64,000 bases of DNA from Episyrphus balteatus (GCF_945859705.1 NC_079136.1:99988051-100052050), one strand, 5' to 3'; positions 42,672-54,004 are shown, numbered from the stretch's first letter. The notes: generated from the sequence alone by a model not told the origin. Numbers and translations: made by a program.

Positions 42672-45292
42672 ATGGAAAAACTAGGAAGAAAACTAAAACT
42701 GAGTGATTTTACAAAAATTTCATTTGACCTTTTCCAATTTGTCGGCATCCGAGTTTATAAATACAATCCCGAAGAAAAAAAACCGTTAAAAGAAAAAATT
42801 GCTTTCTGCATGATTATGATAAATATGATGTTTCATTTCTATGCCAAAAACTGCTATCCAATTTACCATTCATTCGATGACCCAATCGAATTGACAGCCT
42901 TTGCTTGCTATGCAGGATTTGTTGTAAACTCGCTTTGCAAAATTATAGCCGTTTGGAGTGGTCGATTTATTTTGAAGGAAGTGCTTTGTAAAATGGAAGA
43001 GATTTTTCCTAAAACTGATGAATCCATAATTGAATATCGCTTGAATGAATATTATACAAAAATTGAATTTTATATGAGATCACTTTATATTTATCATATT
43101 TCAACAACAACAATGTTCAACTTTTTTCCATTGGGCCAATCAATAGTTGAGAAAATTATAACTGGTGGTGATTTCGTTTATAGATTTCCATTCATTATCC
43201 ATTATCCATTTAATGAAAAAAAGTTCCCGATTTTTTATTTCGCATATTTCTATCAAATAATGGCTGCATACATTTTGTCGTGTTTTTTTCTGGGAGCCGA
43301 TCTATTATTGGTTGCAATTGTTCACTTGGCTTGTATGCATTTTGATTATTTAGCAAGAAAAATTACAAATTTCGTACCCACTGGCACGGATGAAGATCTT
43401 ATAGAATTGGGCAAGTTCATCCGATATCATGATGATATTTTAAGGTAAGTTAATATCAAAATGGAATTAATGTTAGCTCTGCGTAGTCTGAAGAAATGTA
43501 CACTAGCCCAAAAAATATAAAGGAAATGATTTTTTAAAAGCGATTTTCGATAGACTGTATCTCAGTTTAAAACGTATTATGGCAAAACTGGATTTAAGTA
43601 CAAAATAATTTATGTCAAAACCTGGGCTCGAATCACCGGACACGATTACGATCATACGTTAACGTTTATGATAGGGACACATAGAGCCCATACGTTAACG
43701 AACGTATGCCGTGATTCGTCCCCTGTTTGATGAATAAATCTGTCGAAAATATTGATCGTTACACAAATGGCCATATCTTCATAATTTATCCATAAATTTT
43801 GACGAAAAATTATCTTTTTTATGTACATGTTCTGTACATTAAAAGTTTAAAACTTTGAGGATTCGATTCGAATTCGATTCAGTAATATAGTTTTTTTGCA
43901 AAAATTTCCTTAACAAAATCGATTGTTTTAAAAATGTTTTCATACATTGCACTTAAACATCTGGAGTAACTCAGAAAAGTTGTTCTAGTGTTTGTTGCTT
44001 ATTTACTCAGCTTTCAGGGGCCGCGCCGCGCCGGCGGCGTTTCTGTTCAGATTAGTCGTTTATTACTCAAGATATAGCCCGAATACTAAGTAGGCTGGAA
44101 AAAACAACGACAAAAAAAAATCGTATCTCGAAAACGTATCCATCGTAATTTTTTTAAAGTGATTTCCGAGTCCCTGGGGTCAAAAGTATGTAAGAAAAAA
44201 ATAGTGGGATTGAGTTTCCGTTTTGGCTGTAAACCAGTGTAATTAAGCCTAATTTTAATCTTATCGCTCATAGTACCTAATAAAATAGAGGTTAATTTAA
44301 AAAAAGCGTATAATGGCATATTTTGATAGCTCTTCTAAATTGATCTCAAATTTAAGAAAATATTTTTCTTAACAAAGTAGACTTAATTTCTTTGTAGAGA
44401 ATTAAATGTAGATTTTAAACGTGCTCTTGAATTTTCTGTTAAATCATACCTGGTTGAGGTATTGATAATTAAATTAAGAGTATAGTTTTTGGTTTGATGA
44501 CTCATAATATTGTTTAAATTTTAATAATAAAATTTTAAAAAACTAACCAAAGAGAGATTCAAAAATTTTATATAAGGAAAAGTCTCCAAAAGTGAAAAGT
44601 TTTTTTTTTCAAAATTTAACTCATTTCGAAAAATGCGCCATTCTTTTAAATTTTTCATTAAAGAATTTTTAACCGTGTACTTACCTCTTGCTGGGTTATA
44701 TCCCTACTCGTTTCCTTATAATAAAAGATGTTAACTTTTTGTTTTTCAGCCTGAGTTTCAAAATTAACGAAGTATTTAAAGTATCCATTTTGATGAACTA
44801 CATTGCTTCATGTGGAGTAATTTGTATGATTGGATTCCAAATCACTGCTGGTTCAGAAATACTGGATATGCTAAAGTTTTTTGCATTCTTAATATCTTCG
44901 CTGGTTCATGTCTATTTTATTTGTTATTTCGGCTCAAATCTGTTACAAGTGGTTTGTTAATATATTTTTTTTATCATTATATATTTATGATTACCTATAT
45001 ATTTTTTTTTTAGAGTGGTGATATTGCTGATGCAGTTTTTTCTCATCAGTGGTATAAAGGAAATAACAAATATATGAAAAATTTACCATTGCTGTTAGCT
45101 CGTTCACATAAGCCAGCTTTTTTGACAGCTTTTAAGTTTTTCATGGTTTCAATGGAAAGTTTTAAAAGTGTAAGAGTTTCTATTTTTAATTATAATAATG
45201 CATTTGTTTTTAACTTTATTTTCTTGCAGCTGGGAACAACTTCATATCAATTCTTCACGCTTATCAAAACTAAATACGATGAGGAGGAATAG
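42672..45292 (+). CDS. Odorant receptor (7-TM insect OR), exon B plus shared 3' exons
   Basis: Exons 42672-43444, 44750-44951, 45014-45169, 45230-45292; 397 aa, the usual OR length. Introns are GT-AG with phases 2, 0 and 0. The C-terminal half has the OR hallmarks: SNLLQVSGDIADAVFSHQWY, then FKFFMVSMESFKSLGTTSYQ and FFTLIKTKY at the end. Insect ORs sit in the dendrite membrane of olfactory neurons with Orco and form odour-gated cation channels. The start MEKLGRKL is preferred because the in-frame ATG at 42615 lies only a few bases after the TATA box. AATAAA at 45385 is the likely poly(A) signal. I could not assign a specific Or gene. The 3' exons may be shared with exon A at 36767-37539. Confidence 0.88.
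43445..44749 (+). other. First intron of the odorant-receptor gene
   Basis: 1.3 kb, AT-rich. It holds a palindromic stretch with repeated CATACGTTAACG (43650-43710) and a striking GC-only patch GCCGCGCCGCGCCGGCGGCG at about 44021-44040. The acceptor is GTTTTTCAG. No gene. Confidence 0.6.
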
Positions 45293-45979
45293 TCAATGAC
45301 TTTATGAATGAGTCATATAAAATATTCTTGCACTTAATCTAAAATCATTTGCACCAGCTTTTTGAAACATTATTCCAAGTCTTTAATAAAAATGCGAAAT
45401 ATGTATCTTCAATAGTTTAGGATCTGCGTTACTTGTTTATAGAACTTTCATTAACCAGGACAAACACAATTTATTTTTCAATTGAAAAAAAAAACTACAT
45501 TTTAATAGTAGGTAGTATAAAATAAATGTATTATTTTGTGTTTTAATTTGAGTCAAAGTGAATAAGTCCAATGCGTTTGGTACAAAAAGTGTGAAATCCT
45601 CAACGAATATCTGATAGATATGTGTTTCCTTTTTTAAAGCAAAAATTCTGCTTTTAGAGGTTATGTCTCTGGCGATTCATTTTGTTTAAAAATGTAACGG
45701 GTTTTAAAAGAACTAAATTGTTTATTTTAAAATCCATTCAAATTTGATTGATACAAATTTAAAAACAAACCTTAGAGCTTGTTACACTTTTATATCCCGT
45801 TTTTGGGGTTCTTTTCAACAGTTATATTTGTCATCAGATTATATTTACCAGAATTCTACATTTGTTTCTGAAACTTTGCTTTTAACATCAATCAACGATA
45901 TATAACAAAAAGCTTCGTTAATTTATAATTATTTAACATTTATTATTGCCTTAATATATTTATGCGCTGTTTTTTGAGC
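45293..45979. other. Convergent 3' UTRs of the receptor and the channel gene
   Basis: The receptor poly(A) signal is at 45385. In the minus sense, AATAAA for the channel gene is at about 45940-45945. Nothing else recognised. Confidence 0.5.
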
Positions 45980-47669
45980 TTATAAGTATTCATAAAATAC
46001 TATCCAATAGGTTATATTGAGAAAAGCAAATAATGCTGGAAATAGTACCCTTGCAGTTCGATCAATGTAGATGGCGCGTTTGAGCCGTTCTTGTTGTGGA
46101 GTAAGCTTTGGCTTTTCTTCTGGTGGCGGTGGTGGGGGAGGTGCAATGATACCCGGTGTTAATATAATGCGACTCTCCTGTCGAGGAATCCAGGGTCCAT
46201 CGGATGTATCGGGGCGAGGGATACGACGAACATTAACGGACTATAAATACAGAAAATAAATTTATTATATTATATATTAAGAAAATACTGCATTTAAATT
46301 TCTGCACTCAGTATAGTATGATATAATATTCGTTAAAGCTTATATAGTATAAAATTAACCTTAGGTGGGAACACAAGATTGATTCAAGCTTTAAAAGCCA
46401 TAATGACTCACTTTTCGTTTTGTCATTTCATCAAATATCTTTTCAATTTTCTCGATCTTTTCGTCTTTGGGGCGTGGTGGTGGTTCTTCTTTCTTTGGTG
46501 CTGCTTCCGGAACTGGTTTGGGTGGATAGGCAATAGGCTTTGGTATTGGAGTATCACTTAAAACTATATTTATTAAGCAATATTCCATTAGAGCCATGAA
46601 CACGAAAACCGTACAAACGGACATGAATGCATCTACAGCCTTTAAATACGAGACAGGCGGTAGGGAAGCTTGCGATTTCGCATGTTGTGTTGAAAGTGTT
46701 AGCAATGATGTAACACCCAATGTCACTCGGGCTGGAGCTGCTTCTGGTTTGATCCAAAACGATACCCACGACATTATGACAATCATACAAGTTGGAATAT
46801 ATGTATTAAAAACATAGTACACTAAACGACGCTTAAGTGTGAATATAACCTCTAAGCAGGTGAAATTGCCTGTCGAGTAGACTTGCGTACAATCAGCTGT
46901 TACGTTATGTATGAGCGCTACTTGCGGAAGCTCGATATTTTCGTCCACTACAAGCGGAGTTGTTGGATCCCATTGGAAGATCATATCATCTGTTGTGTGA
47001 GATACTTAAATGTAAAGAAAATTGTTTAAAAAACTTGATTTTTCAAATATACAACTCTACACTTACAGCTTTCCATTTGCAGCTTACATTCTTGTGTATC
47101 ATGAGGATATATAGCGAAATTCATGATGCAAGATAATTTCAGCGTCAACTTGACCATATACAGAATTGTTTTATCTCTATACAACCACATATAATGATTA
47201 GGAATTGTCATTGTTTGAAAAGTGACAGATTTAGCGTTCTTAAAGAAAGAATCAGGACGCCACATATTTTTAAGCCAATCAACTTCCAGCAAACGATATT
47301 CGGTAGTCATGTTCTCGGGAAGTCTTAATCGATGATCTTTCCATGTTTGAGCGAAAAAGACATCGGCAACGTATGTCATAGAGTTTTCATCTATGGAATC
47401 TAAACCCATAACGGTAACGTGAAAGAAAACTATTGTTGCCTGACCATCTTTTTTGGGCGGTCTCATTTTATCATAACGTTTTGTGTCCTCTGGCAGGATG
47501 TCCGTAAAAGCCAAACTTTGCCTGTTTATAAAAATAAAAACAAATTTCAAAGATAATAAGGACAAAGTTGGTTTGCAATGTTTAATAACACTTACTGATA
47601 TTCGGCAGAAATGGTTTTTTGTTGACATATCGATATGATAACTAAAAGGAAAAGTCGGGGATCCATCAT
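45980..47669 (-). CDS. Cys-loop ligand-gated chloride channel subunit (pHCl/hodor-like)
   Basis: Exons 47669-47596, 47521-47067, 47004-46412, 46240-45980; 460 aa. A signal peptide (about 1-22, MMDPRLFLLVIISICQQKTI) precedes the extracellular ligand-binding domain with the Cys-loop CIMNFAIYPHDTQEC (13 residues between Cys) and a second Cys pair at about 215/226 (CTQVYSTGNFTC). TM1 is about 237-258, TM2 (PARVTLGVTSLLTLSTQ) about 262-282, TM3 about 295-318. The intracellular loop is short and Pro/Lys/Glu-rich, with seven consecutive Pro. TM4 (ALFAFLNITYWIVFYEYL) ends the protein. PAR before TM2 marks an anion channel, and the second Cys pair is shared with glycine-receptor-type subunits. I place it with the insect pHCl-2/hodor group, gated by pH or zinc. 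The exact paralogue is uncertain. Confidence 0.88.
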
Positions 47670-47990
47670 CACTGCAACAATAAATGAAAAAAAGGAAGAA
47701 ATTAGGGCAACATTTGATTTAAAAAGTCAAAGTCGAATTTAATTCGATGTTATTGCTAGAAGTATAATTTCTATGGTAGCCCTTGAGGATACGAGGGTAA
47801 TGTTTCAATAGACCTATCTCAATTGAACTTTCTTGGGCGATTTCTTAAAAAGCCGTATTTTTGGGTAAATTCATAACAATTTAAAGCTTAAAAGCTCTTA
47901 AATTATTTGGTTAAGTTAAAAAAGAAAGAAATTTCAAAAACCTTCGTTTTAGCTATTATAAATGTTGTGAGGCTGTTCTGTGGTTACAGA
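47670..47990. other. Upstream region of the channel gene
   Basis: AT-rich 5' UTR/promoter DNA in the minus sense. No TATA box seen. Its right edge is the target duplication of the hAT-like element. Confidence 0.4.
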
Positions 47991-48938
47991 CAGGGGCGTA
48001 CACTCCCTTGGGGCAAGCGGGGCTGTGCCCCGGGGCCCTCGACCGACCCCAGGGCCCCACTGGAGACAATGCAGGGAAAAAAACTGTTAGCATAAATTGA
48101 GTTACGAAGTAACCAGGGAGACAAATTAGTGTAATGTATAATGCATTGGTAGCCACACAATATATGTATATTGATTTTAAAAAAAGTTACCCCAGGGGCC
48201 CCAAAAGGAAATAAACTGCTTTTTTAAAAGAAAAATTATAATTTTATCTTAGGGCCCCAAAAAATATTACTTGAAAAATCTTTGCAACCACAAATAATAC
48301 ATTAGGGGCCCCAAAAAAGCAAAAAAATATTATTTGAGGATCTTCAAAAGTGGTTCAAAACAATCAAATGGAAAATTAAATATAAATTCAGGGGCCCCAA
48401 CATAAATACATCAGGGCCCAAAATAAAAACATTAAGTTATTGGTGGCATTCCAAATATTACTTCAGAACAGAGGCCCCAATACCTATTAATTCTTGGCTC
48501 CAAAAAAATTATATTATATTTTAGGGGCCTCTTAGCACTTAATTTTGAGGCTCTAAAAATAATTTTTCAGGGGCCCCAAAATAAAAAAAATATGTCATAT
48601 GATGGAAAATAAAATATGTATTTATTACTTCAGAACAGAGAACTATCAATTCTAAGCTAAACTAATTTTTATTTTAGGGGTCTCTAAATATTTAATTTTG
48701 GGGGTCCCTAGTACAAGTGTTTACCTACTACTTTTATGAGAGACATTTTAAGAAAGTATAGGAAAGTGCATTACGAACATATTAAAACATTAAAATAAAC
48801 CTAAAAATAAATAAGCCATACAAAAAAAAACCTATGGCGTATACGTAATTTTTTTTTAACTAAGGGGCTCCCAAATATCAAAGCGGCCCCAAAATTTAGT
48901 CTTACCCCGGGGCCCCGGCGACTCAACGTACGCCACTG
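47991..48938. mobile_element. Non-autonomous hAT element with 8-bp target duplication and GGGGCCCC repeats
   Basis: Ends CAGGGGCGTAC and GTACGCCACTG, flanked by GTTACAGA at 47983-47990 and 48939-48946. An 8-bp duplication plus a CAG start is typical of hAT. The 948-bp interior has no ORF but about a dozen AGGGGCCCCAAAA-like units spaced irregularly in AT-rich DNA. Confidence 0.8.
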
Positions 48939-48946
48939 GTTACAGA

Positions 48947-49709
48947 AAAAAGGTAGGTTTAATAACCTCAAACAAAATCATTTAAGATACCTAATTCAAA
49001 AAATTAGTTTAAGCTTTAGTAAATCTCAGACACATGTAGTGTCTCCTCGTTGTTTACTTAATATAATCTTCTGTTCTCATCCAGAAAGAAAAAAAATTAA
49101 AAAACATTAATGCAATGCAAAAAAGTTTGTAAAAATCAAATGATCCTTTACTCGATAACTACGAACATAATTTTATTTCTTTAAGGACCTCTTTAATAGG
49201 AATAAGAAGAATAAGTGGAGTGATGGTGTGTAGTGAGTGAAGGCATTGTACGATAAACATCCCACTAGAAGCGAAGAAAGAGTGCATAGGGATTCACATA
49301 GTAACCCTAGTTTTTCTGAAAACCAAACATATAAAATGAATGAAAGTCGAAACAAGTTTTAAACAAATTAATAAGGTACGTTATTTTAAAGAAAACGCTT
49401 TCGTATCTGATTTTCTTGAGACTTTTCCAAAAAACGAAATTGTAGTAAGAAAGCGGACGATATGCACAAATAGTTAGTTGATTAAGAAGTCGCCAGTTTT
49501 CCCATAAGATAAAGTAATTGTGATGATCTGACGATCATTACTACCAGGCACGCAAAGAAGGGTTTGATACAAGGATTTTCGCCAAACAAAATTTTTGAGA
49601 TAGCTCCTCAACAGACTTTGATAAAGGATAGCGCTGGAAGACTTTACCTACCTTGATTAGTATTTTTTTTTACTTTGTCCACTATATCTTTAACTATACT
49701 CCATTTAAT
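48947..49709. other. Intergenic DNA, nothing recognised
   Basis: AT-rich. The right edge is the CATTTAAT target duplication of the next element. Confidence 0.5.
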
Positions 49710-49822
49710 TAGTGTACCTTAAACATCGATAGTTGAAGAATCCGATAGTATCGATAGTTTTCCAAAAAACAATCGATTAATCGATAAACAATCGATAGTC
49801 TTATGTAGTGCCTTTACAAAAT

Positions 49823-50031
49823 GATATTTGAGGCTAAAGTTGGAGGTCTTTTTTCGAGAAATTATCGATTTTCTTGGAAATGCGCAGGAGGCTTTTACTT
49901 TTGAGTTCAGTTTTATGTTAAGAGTACCCCTATGCATTATAAACAGGCAATAGTTTAAAAAGAACCTTGCGCATTTCCAAGAAAATCGATAATTTCTCGA
50001 AAAAAGACCTCCAACTTTAGCCTCAAATATC
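49823..50031. repeat. Hairpin, 66-bp arms
   Basis: GATATTTGAGGCTAAAGTTG to ATGCGCAGG (49823-49888) recurs as the complement at 49965-50031. The arms look almost perfect and contain TTATCGATTTTC. The loop is about 76 nt. Confidence 0.75.
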
Positions 50032-50757
50032 TCTGATATTTTATAAAGTATGATTTAAAAAAACACTTCAGTGAACTTCACTAACCTTGGCCCATAGCTG
50101 ATAAATTTTAGTTATTTTTATTTTCACTTAATACGAAGAAAAAAAATTAAATCCATGATTAACCACTAAAACTGGATGAAATCAATGGTATCAAACTTTG
50201 CACTTTGATGCTTCACTTTTTCAGCTGTTGTGCTTAATTGATGATATAAAGCTTAGAAATAGATAGGGAAGAACATATACTTATGAAATAAAACAAAAAA
50301 AACGTAAAAGTTATAATTTAAAAAATGGACTTTTGGACACCTCTCCCATATAGTAGGCCCCTGTGTGCGTAGGTCAATTATTGAATCACTAACTGGTGTT
50401 GTGACATGATGGCGTTGCTGACTACGTAGAAAAATTAAATCGTTTAAAAGACTGCCATCAGAAGTACTAGTTTCACTTGCCGGTACAGCTGGTTTTGTTC
50501 GTAAGGGAACAGTTTGAATCTCTGGTTAACTGAATTATTCAGTGAATTCAGAACATTTCGTCCTTCAGCACTCTTTAGATTGCCTTGAAAACTTGTCAGT
50601 TTTATAGTAATCCCTCGTATAAGAGGTATAACTAACAATAATGAGGTGATTCACCACAGCTTGGAGCTTATAGGCAATAGCGTTTTGACAGTTCGGTTTT
50701 TGATCCTCTTAATGAATCTTCTCTGGTGAAAACTATAGATTGTTGTTGTTGTTATTC

Positions 50758-51106
50758 AAAATCACAACAAAAACATTACTGTTAAAAAAAGAGCCAAGTT
50801 CTTTTATGTTGAAATTATGCTGGCACAAAAAGTACTGAGATGTAAAAGTGTACCAAGTTCTAAAGTTTGGGTTCAAATTCGTATCAATAAAATTTTGATT
50901 GTTCTCTTGACAATTTTTCTTAATTATCGATTTTTAAAGTTATTTCAAAAATTGCCAAGTAAACAATCAAAATTTTATTGATACGAATTTGAACCCAAAC
51001 TTTAGAACTTGGTACACTTTTACATCTCAGTACTTTTTGTGCCAGCATAATTTCAACATAAAAGAACTTGGCTCTTTTTTTAACAGTAATGTTTTTGTTG
51101 TGATTT
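50758..51106. repeat. Long hairpin with nearly perfect 146-bp arms
   Basis: AAATCACAACAAAAACATTA starts the left arm (50758-50903); the right arm is 50962-51106. Pairing looks almost perfect, with a loop of about 58 nt that also pairs partly (CAATTTTT/AAAAATTG). Transcription through it would give a long double-stranded RNA. Confidence 0.8.
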
Positions 51107-51114
51107 CACTACTT

Positions 51115-52260
51115 TTTGCAAGGTATGGCTGTAGAATATAAAATCTCTATATTTGATGAAAATTCAGTGAAAATGGGTGGTTGCCACGCCCCCTGCCTGA
51201 AATTCTCAAACTTTAAATTTTTTCCTTTGTGTAAACTACCAGCTCCACCATTCTACCAAATTTCAAGATTCTACGACAGTCAGAAGTGCTCTATAATAAT
51301 TTATGAAAATTCAGCGGAAATGGGCGGTTGCCACGCCCCCTGGCTGAAATTCTCAAATTTTAAATTTTTTCCTTTGTATAAACTACCAGCTCTACCATTC
51401 TACCAAATTTCAAGATTCTACGACAATCAGAAGTGCTCTATAATAATTTATGAAAATTCAGCGGGAATGCCGGTTGCCACGCCCCCTGGCTGAAATTCTC
51501 AAATTTAAAATTTTTTCCTTTGTATAAACTACCAGCTCTACCATTCTACCAAATTTCAAGATTCTACGACAGTCAGAAGTGCTCTATAATAATTTATGAA
51601 AATTCAGCAGAAATGGGCGGTTGCCACGCCCCCTGGCTGAAATTCTCAAATTTTAAATTTTTTCCTTTGTATAAACTACCAGCTCTACCATTCTACCAAA
51701 TTTCAAGATTCTACGACAATCAGAAGTGCTCTATAATAATTTATGAAAATTCAGCGGGAATGCCGGTTGCCACGCCCCCTGGCTGAAATTCTCAAATTAA
51801 AAATTTTTTCCTTTGTATAAACTACCAGCTCTACCATTCTACCAAATTTCAAGATTCTACGACAATCAGAAGTGCTCTATAATAATTTATGAAAATTCAG
51901 CGGAAATGGGCGGTTGCCACGCCCCCTGGCTGAAATTCTCAAGTTTTAAATTTTTTCCTTTGTATTAACTACCAGCTCTACTATTCTACCAAATTTCAAG
52001 ATTCTACGACATTCAGAAGTGCTCTATAATAATTTATGAAAATTCAGCGGAAATGGGCGGTTGCCACGCCCCCTGGCTGAAATTCTCAAGTTTTAAATTT
52101 TTTCCTTTGTATTAACTACCAGCTCTACTATTCTACCAAATTTCAAGATTCTACGATAATCAGAAGTGCTCTATAATATATGATGAAAATTCAGCGGAAA
52201 TGGGCGGATGCCACGCCCCCTGAATTGAAAATCTCAAATTTTCGATTTTTTCCTTTGTAT
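51115..52260. repeat. Tandem array, 8 units of 146-147 bp
   Basis: The anchor GAAATTCTCAA occurs at 51199, 51346, 51492, 51639, 51785, 51932 and 52079, with a diverged form at about 52227. Units include TTGCCACGCCCCCTGGCTGA and CATTCTACCAAATTTCAAGA. Variants GGGAATGCCGGTTGCC and AATGGGCGGTTGCC alternate in part, so there is a dimeric higher order. Open frames across the array (51116-51493, 51520-51786) are products of the repeat, not a gene. Confidence 0.85.
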
Positions 52261-52640
52261 ACACCACAAGTCCTATCACCGTGTAAAATTTCAAGTTTCT
52301 ACGATATCGGGAAGTTCTCCATAATTTTGATGATCTGTCAGTGAGTCAGTGAGTCAGTTACGGTTTTTGCGATTTTTGAAGCCCTATATCTCAGAAACTA
52401 CTCATCGTAGGAGGCTGAAATTTTGTGAGGAGTTTGGTTTTTACGAGCTCAACAAATGTAGTGAGTTTGAAATTTCTAGCATCTTTGGTGTGGAAGTTAG
52501 AGGGGGGTCGAAAATGGCCTGAGTTGTTTCCTGTAAATAAGGGTGTAGTGCCAAAGTTGCTAGAGAACTTGGCTGGGCACTACCGTGCCCCTTGATAGAC
52601 AAACATAACTGTTCTTACAAACTTGGTGAAATGGCATTCC
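52261..52640. repeat. Unique tail of the array element with GTCAGTGAGTCAGT repeat
   Basis: After the array comes GTCAGTGAGTCAGTGAGTCA (52337) and a GC-richer stretch (CTATATCTCAGAAACTACTC; CACTACCGTGCCCCTTGATA). This resembles the 3' part of a dispersed repeat, probably the same element as the array. Confidence 0.45.
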
Positions 52641-52776
52641 TAATTGTGTCTATAGATACGTCTACTTGGGTAAGACCGACTATCGATGTTTTCTCCAGAC
52701 TATCGATAGTCCCGATAGTTTCAAACTATCGATTAATCGATTAAACTATCGATGTTTAAGCTACACTACATTTAAT

Positions 52777-53356
52777 ATCTATAAATATTTATTCGGTGAT
52801 TCCGTCTAAAAAAAATGAAAAAGAGAATAAAATAGTTTAGTGTAGTAGTAATTTAAAAGCCAAACCAACTTAAACACAATATTGTTATAAGTACCTGTAT
52901 TAAATTGCTTAATCATACTCGTGCGAGTTAATTTGCATTACGATACAAATGCATCTTTAATTTATCCTGATTTCCATAATCTCTTTAAAACGATCAAGAG
53001 TAGAAATAAATTGCTTAAGTATTTCACTCTAGCATTTCTTAAGAAAAATCATAAAGACAAATTTTACTTATTATTACGCTCATAGAATAGATCAGCTCTT
53101 ATTCATATGCCGGGTTATCTAAGAAAAAAATATTCATGGGCTTCAGTTGATTAATATCTTTAGATACATGTAAGAAGGTCATTTATATTCAAACTTGACA
53201 TTTCAGGCATTCATTGAGTATGAGTAGTAAAAAGTATTTTATTAGTTCTTAGTTTAAAGGTTGTCAGCTTTCAATTTTTACCAACAAAATGAAAATTCAA
53301 CTTAATTTTTTCATTCGATAAAATTCTATAGATATGTTAGGATTCTTAAATAAAAT
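52777..53356. other. Intergenic DNA, nothing recognised
   Basis: AT-rich. No open frame of note. Confidence 0.5.
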
Positions 53357-54004
53357 GAACGACTGGATAGCACGTACTTGCTCTTATGGTTCACGCACGT
53401 AGATACTTAACTTACTCTTAGTTCAAAGTGCATAAACATTAGCTTATCCTTGGAACTTCATCGATTAGGTAAGATATCAGAAAAAAAATGTTAAATGTTA
53501 CAATTTTTTTTTTAATTTTAATACACAAAATCATTTAAAATGATAATAAATATCTATATGTAAACTTTAAATAAAATGGTATAACTTTCAACGAAATATA
53601 CGAAAATAACCAGAATGTCCGTTTTTGCAAAAAGTGGCAACGCCATTTCACTATCCGAATTTTTTGAGAAAAAATTTAAATACAGTTTCGTAAAAATAGC
53701 TTTGCACCATTACTCATACCAAATGAACAATGCAATAGATCGAAACATTTGTATGGGAGGTAAAAGTTCTGGGTGAAATACGAAAAACTCACTTGTACCA
53801 AATTTCAAGAAAATGCGTCCACCCGTTTAGGCTGCTGCTTCATGTATAGATTGACGCACCGACGCGATGCACAGACCGACGCGACGGATGTCATGACGAA
53901 ACCAACTTTTTTGAACTTCTCCATCATCGTAATGTTAGTTTTGTTTAAAACCTCGAAATTTTTTTTATGACACGAAACCAATCTTTGCCCTATTAGAACA
54001 AGTA
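53357..54004 (-). mobile_element. GTCY-microsatellite element, copy E (diverged)
   Basis: Read leftwards it starts ACTTGTTCTAATAGGGCAAA and ends GAGCAAGTACGTGC. The microsatellite part has decayed to CGTCGGTCTG-like units. It is shorter than copies B and D. Confidence 0.5.

Larger units (their letters stand above)
49710..52768. mobile_element. hAT-like 3.06-kb element with ATCGAT-rich ends and 8-bp target duplication
   Basis: Ends TAGTGTACCTTAAACATCGA and, inverted, TAGTGTAGCTTAAACATCGA, flanked by CATTTAAT at 49702-49709 and 52769-52776. Each terminal 90 bp carries five ATCGAT motifs plus one CCGATAG, including one TATCGATA octamer per end. The interior contains two long hairpins (49823-50031, 50758-51106) and a tandem array (51115-52260) but no transposase. 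Confidence 0.75.

Noticed and set aside
46071..46259. Plus-strand open frame with a Gly-rich stretch
   Set aside because: It is the antisense of the last channel exon (poly-proline codons read backwards).
51116..51786. Two open frames with almost identical protein (MGGCHAPW...) that look like a repeat protein
   Set aside because: They follow the 146/147-bp DNA repeat and break wherever a 146-bp unit shifts the frame. There is no start context and no family, so they are by-products of the array.
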